In this document: one piece after another, positions 28,378-35,373 of the stretch | Layout: each line of letters starts with the position of its first letter | Position numbering within the stretch: the first letter of the stretch is position 1 | Assembly (NCBI GenBank): GCA_032718475.1 | Contig: JAUCBJ010001801.1 | Location: 1-35,373, forward strand | Source: Nemertoderma westbladi | Taxonomy: Eukaryota > Xenacoelomorpha > Nemertodermatida > Nemertodermatidae | Direction of reading: 5' to 3' | DNA length: 35,373 nucleotides | Notes under the pieces: generated by a model | What the model saw: the letters and a program-made list of their open reading frames with translations, nothing else | Told to the model about the DNA's origin: nothing | The model's database searches: none | Translations under genes and position numbers: made by a program

Positions 28378-30949
28378 ATGGCGGAGAGGTTAGTAAAGAA
28401 GAGAAAGGCGGAGAAGACTGGAAAGGAGTTACTAGTGGACTTCATGCAGAGGCATCCGGAGGAGAAGACGAAAGGATACTACAAACTGCTACCGAAGGGT
28501 CACAAAGCGCACGCGCTACAGGACCAGTTTAGGGAGATGCACGAGCGACGACTGGTTGGGACCTACGGGACGCCGTCGTTGGACAATGCGATCCTCGAGC
28601 ATTTTCGCTATGTAGTAAAGGGGGATGAGGCGAAGTTCAGGATACCGAAGTATCCGAGGGAACCACCGAGGAAGGAGTGGAGGAGGTTTGTAGAATCCGT
28701 GAGCAGGGGCGGGACTGTGGAGGATGATGAGGGCTCGAGAAGGGGGTCGGCGGGATTGGCTAGAACTAAACTACTGCATTTGGCAGCGCCAAACGGAGAT
28801 ATCTTTCTATTCGACCTGGGGACCTACGGAAAGAAGAGCGGGCCAAAGCTGAACTGGTTGCCGAGGGCAGTGCAGGACCTTGTGAGACAGAAGACTACAG
28901 TTAAGGTGGGATCGGCGATCCGCGACGACGCGGACAGGATAAATGGACCGGACACCCCCAATCTCCTGGACATGCAAGTAGTCTATATGGCCATGACGGC
29001 GCCAGAGGGGTTGGGATTGGTGGAGAACACGGGACATTGTGGAGCCGTGGCGATGGGCCAACTGATGGGGCTCGTCTGCCACAAGCCGATGGACTGGGGC
29101 AAGTTCCGAGAGGAGTATGGAGCGGAACTTGCGAACTCGCTGAAATGGGGAGCGAGACCAGAAAAGCAGGAGGTATATCAGTTCCGAAGGGGAGCGATAA
29201 AGATATATCAGAAGAGATATATCTTACAGGAGGATTGGATAAAGATAGGTTTATTAAACCTATTCATTGCCGTGGTTATCGGAAGAGAGCCGACGGCATT
29301 TCTACTATCAGGAGCACCTCTAAATCACAGGAGAGCCTTTAAGGTAGCCTTTGAGGGTCTTGTGGACCACTCAGGGCTGAAGGGCGAGTTGGTATACTAC
29401 GATAGCCGACACCTTGTGGACAGAGAGGTGGACACACCGTATAAGAGGTGGAAGAAGTTGGAAGCGGATAGAGTCGAGGAGAGGAGACTGGAGGAGGTCG
29501 CGAGGAGAGAAAGGAGGGAGGCAGCGGAGAGAGAAGCGGATATAAGGGGAGAGGAATACGAGTTCGAAGCCCAGAACCTGGACGAACTGAGGTGGGGATC
29601 GGAGACCTCAGGCGAGTTTCTGGGGGACGAACTGGGATGGATGGAAGGATCACTGAAACAGTCGACATCGGGATTGCAAGCAATGCCCATACCAGGGGGC
29701 TCCGAGGGCAATTTTGGAAGGAAGAAACGGAGGGAGCTGGAGGGGTGGAAAGTCATGTGTGGAAAGCAAGGTGGAAAGGGACATAGTGGATCTACCGGGT
29801 TCTGTTCCACTCCCGGCGAGAGAGGAAGATGACGACGAGTTCGGGGGGGTAATGCCGCCGATAGAGAGAATTGCGACCCCAGTGGGGGAAGAGAAGGAGG
29901 ACGAGTTTGGCGCGATGCCGCCGATTGAGAGGATTGGCCAATCGGATACGGACTGGGTGGGCGGGAGGGTGGTGACGGCCAGCGGGGCGAGAGCCTTCTG
30001 GGACAAACCCGGCAAGCGGGCCTGGGAGCACGGGGAGCCGGCGATGGATTTTGCGGCAAGTACAATCAGGTTGGGTGAGCAACCGGGTACGGCACCACGA
30101 GTAGTGTTTGGGGAGACGATGCCGAGGGTGGAGGAAGACGTCGACATGGGTAGGGACCACAGCGTCCAGATGTTTGCCTATCAGCGGCTCCATAGACCCA
30201 GGAGATCACGCGGGGCCAAGGACGACTTGGGGCGGGACGCATTGATACATGGCTGTGATTACTGTGGGAGACTAACCCACCAGGAAAAGAGCTGCCTGTA
30301 TCGTTTCCAGAATTTGACGGCCTGTCTCTACTGCCGCGAGTCGACCCATAGGATGGGTGCATGTCCGAGGCTGCACAAACGATGCTCAAAGTGCAACTTT
30401 TGAGGGCACTTTGGGCGTCAGTGCGATTGGATGGACGACGAAGAGAAGTTCAGGATCTTCGAGGAGTGGGCCGACGTCGGTGTCATGACACAGCAAAGGA
30501 TGAAGGCCCAGGAGTTCCGGTAGGGCTTCTTTAATATTATTAAGGAGATTATTAAGAGGAGACTACCATTCACATATCAGGAGGTAGAGACAGCGGCATC
30601 GTATGGAGGAGTCATTAACACTCAGAGATACCTAGACAGATGGTCGCCAGAAAATAGAGTCGAGTTCAGGGACTTTCTGGCGGAGCATGTGCCGCGGGCG
30701 ATAAAAAGGATCCTGTGGGACGCTACCAGAGGGAAACAGGAGGGACACTCAGAGGGACCACCTGCGAAGCGATACCAGGAGTTGATAACACCTGCGCCCA
30801 TAGAACCAATGATGGGGCTTAGTAAGACGGTATCGGCAAGGATGAGGAGTCTCCAGGAGGATAAACCGGAGGGAAGGAAACAGCCCAGACAAGATGACGA
30901 TAGGGGCAAAGAACTCAGATGGTTCCCAAAGATGGGAGGAACGAACTAG
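28378..30949 (+). pseudogene. Extra 3' ORF: DEDDy/RNase D-like exonuclease domain plus zinc knuckles
   Basis: From ATG 28378 the frame is open to 29832. One frameshift at about 29714-29830 passes it to frame 2, which continues with stops at TGA 30401 and TAG 30521 to TAG 30947: about 850 codons originally. Residues ~116-280 resemble RNase D/WRN-type exonucleases. There is a D-x-E candidate (VEDDEG, 116-118), then LLHLAAPNGDIFLFDL, KVGSAIRDDADRI (Asp 184 as ExoII), NLLDMQVVYMAM, and WGARPEKQEVYQF, where Tyr 267 fits ExoIII but the Asp four residues later is Arg. A Glu/Arg coiled coil (~355-395) and an acidic linker follow, then three CCHC knuckles and a C-terminal domain. It occupies the env position but has no signal peptide or membrane segment. 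The function is unknown; RNA or DNA processing is inferred. Confidence 0.7.
30254..30424 (+). other. Three tandem CCHC zinc knuckles in the extra ORF
   Basis: CDYCGRLTHQEKSC (30254-30295), CLYCRESTHRMGAC (30323-30364) and CSKCNF-stop-GHFGRQC (30383-30424) all fit C-X2-C-X4-H-X4-C. The third is cut by the TGA at 30401 but keeps every metal ligand, showing that the stop is recent relative to the motif. Such knuckles bind nucleic acid. Confidence 0.85.
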
Positions 30950-31661
30950 AACTCAGGAACAGGGGTGTGGGTGTGCCTGGAAGGCACCACATGTAGGAAA
31001 GAGTACAAACTCCTAAGTGCAAATAATCAAGTGCAATTAGTATGTACGTACGTAAAGATAATTAATTAATAATCAAATATATAATCAATGTAAGTACTAT
31101 AGTCATATATAACCTTTTCCAACTAGCTACTGGGATTGGGGACCAATTGACTACGACAGGAGGACGAGACATTAGACGGATCCCATTTCTCAAGTGCGGC
31201 CGCACTAATGAGAATGTGGGAGCCTGACAGGAGGGAATGGAGAACGGAACAAAATATCGGTTGAGTACAGGGGAATTGGGGGAAGTATGGGGAGGATGCG
31301 TAGGGGTGTGAGGAAGTGAGAGGAGTGCAATTCAAGTGTGGGGAGCGAGCATTGAGGGAGGATGAGTCCCAAAGGGACTGGTAAGAGAGGAAGGGACAAA
31401 GGTCCATGAGGAAAATTTGAAGAAAATAGTGTGGAGAGTGAGGACAATGATCTCGAACAGAGACGCCAGATACCTTGGTGTAACATAGCTCGCGATTGCA
31501 CCAAGGATGGGTAGCAATAACAGACCCAGAGGGGCGGTCTGGAAAGCCGACCCCGAGAAGAAATCTCCACCCCACATCCAATATTAGATTGGGTTCCAGC
31601 AGAATTGAAGCGCACTTAAGGTTGATGCTATCTTCTCACTGGGAAGATAGCATGGGGGGAG
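30950..31661 (+). other. 3' internal region before the 3' LTR
   Basis: No intact frame. Short plus-strand pieces (SNRDARYLGVT, GSNNRPRGAVWKADPEKK, HQGWVAITDPEGRSGKP) hint at a decayed coding tail but match nothing that I recognise. The region ends with an inverted pair (GCTATCTTCTC ... GAAGATAGC at 31627-31651), followed directly by the purine tract ATGGGGGGAG and the LTR. Confidence 0.45.
31651..31661 (+). promoter_or_regulatory. Polypurine tract
   Basis: Purine-rich CATGGGGGGAG next to the 3' LTR, in the position where plus-strand DNA synthesis is primed in LTR elements. Confidence 0.6.
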
Positions 31662-32278
31662 TGTAAGCGGATTCAATTCCCTACACCACCCACCAAAAAT
31701 GGGACCTGTGGCATTTTACCAATATAGTTGGCGATGCGAGATTACCAATAAATAATCTCGCCTCATAACCAACTCGGGGGGGGGGGCGACACACGCCCTA
31801 AGCCACAGAGAGAGGTGAGTGGTCAAACCACCTCAGAGGGACAACCCAGCTAGCGAGGCTAGCACCAGGGGGTAACACCTACAGGGAGTGACGAAGTGAC
31901 AATTAGTATATAAGCCAATAGCGGGCAGGGAAGCACGTGGGGAAGGACAGGAGGGCATCCATTGGGTACCAAAGGCCACAGTAGTGTAGAGCTGAAACCA
32001 ATATGTATCAATCATATAGTTACTCTGATTAGCTACCGGCATAGCTTTGATCGTCTTTTTATATGATAATTTATATTACTATACTGTTGCTGTCGTCATT
32101 TGTATAACAATCTATATTGTCATTTATATTCGACTGTGCTATTATCACTGGAATTATTAATACTGAGAAACAAACTCTATTATTTTCCCCAATGGCCTTC
32201 GGCCAAACATATTAGCCCAGCAGCCAAGTGACGCGTACAATCTTTCCCGGTCAGGATCTCCGAGTCGATCCCGTCACA
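31662..32278 (+). repeat. 3' LTR (617 bp)
   Basis: Same ends as the 5' LTR. It has G11 instead of G16 (31776-31786), lacks the 34 bp segment and keeps the hairpin (31736-31761) and TATATAAG (31907-31914). Confidence 0.95.
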
Positions 32279-32283
32279 CCGAT
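32279..32283 (+). repeat. Target site duplication, right (CCGAT)
   Basis: Exact second copy of the 5 bp at 18648-18652. Confidence 0.9.
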
Positions 32284-32456
32284 TGCTCCCGAATTAAAAG
32301 TTATGATTGCTTTGCGCTACCTTGCTAGCGATTCACGCCTTCCACATTGACCAATGCACTGTTTCTAGAGCTGTCGATGAAGTGATCGACAATTTGGCCC
32401 CCTTAGTTGGAAAGTTTGTTTATTTTCCAACTCATCGTGCGTATTATGTTATATAG
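32279..32456 (+). pseudogene. Harbinger/HARBI1-like transposase, 3' half
   Basis: This continues the frame interrupted at 18652: APELKVMIALRYLASDSRLPH, then TGA at 32348. A shifted frame from 32346 gives IDQCTVSRAVDEVIDNL and LVGKFVYFP, the helix-turn-helix region of Harbinger transposases. Some ten residues between LASDS and TVSRA appear deleted, which explains the frame break. The frame closes at TAG 32454-32456. The break is independent of the retrotransposon, so the gene was probably already dead or is itself a fragment. Confidence 0.75.
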
Positions 32457-33289
32457 GTTAGATTAATTATTTAACACGTACTATTTTTAAACGATATATT
32501 GTGGAGGAGGATTTAACGTGGTATTTCGTTTTTTTGTTGTTGTAGAAGTAACATTTTTTTTTTGGGGGGGGGGGGGGGGGTGGGTGGGGGGGTGACATCA
32601 CTTTAAACTGGCATTTATTGCCTGACTATTGCAAATAGGGGGGGGGGGGGGGGGAGGGGGGGGACTGGACGCAATAAAAATGCATCCCTCTCCAGGGGAA
32701 ATTCGACGCAAATAACAGCTGATTACTCTCATAATTGAAACTGTAACCTTTTCTATTGTGTCTAGTTTATTGTTTTTGTTATAATAACGTTCCTCTGTAA
32801 ACTGCTCCATTCCCTAAATTGAGAATTTAACACTGAGGCGGGTTATTAATTCGCCAAGATGGGATGGGATTGATGTTGATTACTGGATGGTTTACTGACA
32901 TAAAATTTCGATATAACCAAAACATTTCCGTTCTGCTGGAACTGTTTATTTGATATTCAATAAATTTACTTCACTATTTTTACTTCGGGATCCTGGTACA
33001 AAAATCTCCTAGGGCGAAACTATTGCCAAGAATGTAACAAGAATAGTAAAGGAGTTACAAGAATGTAACTCCGAAAAAAACATAAAGTTGGTAACGTTGA
33101 CGTGTTTATATTGAGTCACCACTATTTTAAATACGTCCAAGGTACTCAACCATAAAATAAATCACATTTGATAAAAATTGACTGTTTGTTCCACGCTGAG
33201 CCTAAACTACGCCGACTTTGGGTTAGTTTGTAGGCCGCGGAAAATGTCGACTTTGGAAAAACGCACAGAAACATCGCCTAAGATCTACA
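32457..33289. other. Flank with G-rich tracts, no gene
   Basis: Two long G-rich runs (about 32564-32591 and 32638-32664) and the third copy of the dispersed motif. There is no coding region that I can support. The ORF-like stretch on the minus strand contains a poly-Pro run coded by the G tract. Confidence 0.5.
32733..32825 (+). repeat. Dispersed ~60 bp motif, copy 3
   Basis: AGTTTATTGTTTTTGTTATA, AATAACGTTCCTCTGTAA and ACTGCTCCATTCCC align with copies 1 and 2. It lies outside the BEL/Pao element, in the flank of the Harbinger pseudogene. Confidence 0.6.
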
Positions 33290-35373
33290 ACATTTATATC
33301 CAAATTCTACAATTCAGTTCTATTTCGGAATACGTTTCATTCAAAGTCTAAAATTCAGTTCTATTTCGGAATACGTTTTATTCAAAGTCTAAAATTCAGT
33401 TCTATTTCGGAATACGTTTTATTCAAAGTCTAAAATTCAGTTCTATTTCGGAATACGTTTTATCCAAAGTCTAAAATTCAGTTCTATTTCGGAATACGTT
33501 TTATTCAAAGTCTAAAATTCAGTTCTATTTCGGAATACGTTTCATTCAAAGTCTAAAATTCAGTTCTATTTCGGAATACGTTTTATTCAAAGTCTAAAAT
33601 TCAGTTCTATTTCGGAATACGTTTTATTCAAAGTCTAAAATTCAGTTCTATTTCGGAATACGTTTTATCCAAAGTCTAAAATTCAGTTCTATTTCGGAAT
33701 ACGTTTTATCCAAAGTCTAAAATTCAGTTCTATTTCGGAATACGTTTTATTCAAAGTCTCAAAGTCAGTTCTATTTCGGAATACGTTTTATCCAAAGTCT
33801 AAAATTCAGTTCTATTTCGGAATACGTTTTATTCAAAGTCTAAAATTCAGTTCTATTTCGGAATACGTTTTATTCAAAGTCTAAAATTCAGTTCTATTTC
33901 GGAATACGTTTTATTCAAAGTCTAAAATTCAGTTCTATTTCGGAATACGTTTTATTCAAATTCTAAAATTCAGTTCTATTTCGGAATACGTTTTATTCAA
34001 AGTCTCAAAGTCAGTTCTATTTCGGAATACGTTTTATCCAAAGTCTAAAATTCAGTTCTATTTCGGAATACGTTTTATTCAAAGTCTAAAATTCAGTTCT
34101 ATTTCGGAATACGTTTTATTCAAAGTCTAAAATTCAGTTCTATTTCGGAATACGTTTTATCCAAAGTCTAAAATTCAGTTCTATTTCGGAATACGTTTTA
34201 TTCAAAGTCTAAAATTCAGTTCTATTTCGGAATACGTTTCATTCAAAGTCTAAAATTCAGTTCTATTTCGGAATACGTTTTATTCAAAGTCTCAAATTCA
34301 GTTCTATTTCGGAATACGTTTTATTCAAAGTCTAAAATTCAGTTCTATTTCGGAATACGTTTTATCCAAAGTCTAAAATTCAGTTCTATTTCGGAATACG
34401 TTTTATCCAAAGTCTAAAATTCAGTTCTATTTCGGAATACGTTTTATTCAAAGTCTAAAATTCAGTTCTATTTCGGAATACGTTTTATTCAAAGTCTAAA
34501 ATTCAGTTCTATTTCGGAATACGTTTTATTCAAATTCTAAAATTCAGTTCTATTTCGGAATACGTTTTATTCAAAGTCTCAAAGTCAGTTCTATTTCGGA
34601 ATACGTTTTATCCAAAGTCTAAAATTCAGTTCTATTTCGGAATACGTTTTATTCAAAGTCTAAAATTCAGTTCTATTTCGGAATACGTTTTATTCAAAGT
34701 CTAAAATTCAGTTCTATTTCGGAATACGTTTTATTCAAAGTCTAAAATTCAGTTCTATTTCGGAATACGTTTTATTCAAAGTCTAAAATTCAGTTCTATT
34801 TCGGAATACGTTTTATTCAAAGTCTAAAATTCAGTTCTATTTCGGAATACGTTTTATTCAAATTCTAAAATTCAGTTCTATTTCGGAATACGTTTTATTC
34901 AAAGTCTCAAAGTCAGTTCTATTTCGGAATACGTTTTATCCAAAGTCTAAAATTCAGTTCTATTTCGGAATACGTTTTATTCAAAGTCTAAAATTCAGTT
35001 CTATTTCGGAATACGTTTTATTCAAAGTCTAAAATTCAGTTCTATTTCGGAATACGTTTTATTCAAATTCTAAAATTCAGTTCTATTTCGGAATACGTTT
35101 TATTCAAAGTCTCAAAGTCAGTTCTATTTCGGAATACGTTTTATCCAAAGTCTAAAATTCAGTTCTATTTCGGAATACGTTTTATTCAAAGTCTCAAAGT
35201 CAGTTCTATTTCGGAATACGTTTTATCCAAAGTCTAAAATTCAGTTCTATTTCGGAATACGTTTTATTCAAAGTCTAAAATTCAGTTCTATTTCGGAATA
35301 CGTTTTATTCAAAGTCTAAAATTCAGTTCTATTTCGGAATACGTTTTATTCAAAGTCTAAAATTCAGTTCTAT
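33290..35373 (+). repeat. 41 bp satellite array, ~50 units, open at the window end
   Basis: The unit contains CAGTTCTATTTCGGAATACG followed by TTTTATTCAAAGTCTAAAATT. The CAGTTC landmark at 33315 and the last at 35365 are exactly 50 x 41 bp apart, so no net indel has occurred. The first unit is diverged. Internal variants affect only the TTATTCAAAGTCTAAAATT half; the TTCTATTTCGGAATACG half is nearly invariant. It continues beyond the window. Confidence 0.97.

Larger units (their letters stand above)
18653..32278 (+). mobile_element. BEL/Pao LTR retrotransposon, ~13.6 kb, degenerate, with an extra 3' ORF
   Basis: Two near-identical LTRs starting TGTAAGCGG and ending CCCGTCACA (TG..CA) flank gag, aspartic protease, RT, RNase H and integrase in BEL/Pao order. 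Insertion duplicated CCGAT (18648-18652 and 32279-32283); 4-6 bp is normal for LTR elements. Several frameshifts and stops show that it is not autonomous. It is large for the clade because of a long gag leader, a minisatellite (27496-27895) and an additional frame (28378-30949). A purine tract (GCATGGGGGGAG) directly precedes the 3' LTR and fits a polypurine tract. No TGG-starting primer binding site follows the 5' LTR. Confidence 0.95.

Noticed and set aside
29339-30193. Minus-strand Pro/Ser-rich frames opposite the extra 3' ORF
   Set aside because: They are compositional shadows of Glu/Arg/Gly-rich plus-strand coding sequence that has recognisable domains and CCHC motifs.
28378-30949. Envelope gene in the env position
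   Set aside because: The frame lacks a signal peptide, a fusion-peptide-like segment and a C-terminal membrane anchor, and instead shows an exonuclease-like domain and zinc knuckles.
31123-31615. Minus-strand frames of 136-152 codons before the 3' LTR
   Set aside because: No recognisable domain. The plus strand has weak coding-like pieces in the element's own polarity, so the minus frames are probably shadows.
33290-35373. CRISPR-like array
   Set aside because: There are no unique spacers: the whole 41 bp period repeats and the genome is eukaryotic, so this is a satellite.

Overview
The window is animal nuclear DNA, probably from a marine invertebrate. Genes are split by GT-AG introns, exons are GC-richer than the AT-rich introns, and the sequence is loaded with transposons, minisatellites, poly-G runs and a terminal satellite. 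I cannot name the species.

Layout. 1-930 holds a decayed non-LTR retrotransposon RT fragment (minus strand). 1895-3635 is a DNA element with ~200 bp inverted ends and a 10 bp target duplication (Mutator-like), containing a smaller element of the same style (2660-2935). About 3650-6039 is repeat-rich and gene-poor. 6040-14390 is an eight-exon LSM14 (RAP55/Scd6) gene, coding for 551 aa with LSm, FDF, FFD, TFG and RGG parts. Its last intron holds a complete, intronless, same-strand mitochondrial EF-Tu gene (11900-13240). Another LSM14 intron carries a 15 bp minisatellite and a 33 bp triplicate. 16391-16461 is a tRNA-like gene (minus) with Pol III signals. 16734-17708 (minus) is an unrecognised secreted, cysteine-free protein with four R-[LF]-F-[SG]-S-K repeats.

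18653-32278 is one ~13.6 kb BEL/Pao LTR retrotransposon: TG..CA LTRs, a 5 bp CCGAT target duplication, gag, protease, RT (YVDD), RNase H and integrase. All are broken by stops and frameshifts. It has split a Harbinger-type (HARBI1-like) transposase pseudogene, whose halves lie at 18420-18652 and 32279-32456. Between pol and the 3' LTR, where some relatives carry an env, it has an extra long reading frame (28378-30949). By eye this has a DEDDy/RNase D-like 3'-5' exonuclease domain, a charged coiled-coil region and three CCHC zinc knuckles. This is the best candidate for something undescribed.

From ~33290 to the window end is a 41 bp satellite (50 exact periods) whose unit variants occur in a fixed order.

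Functionally, LSM14 (P-body mRNA control), mitochondrial EF-Tu (organelle translation) and the secreted repeat protein look intact. Everything else is mobile or repetitive. All family assignments come from motif recognition by eye; no search was run.
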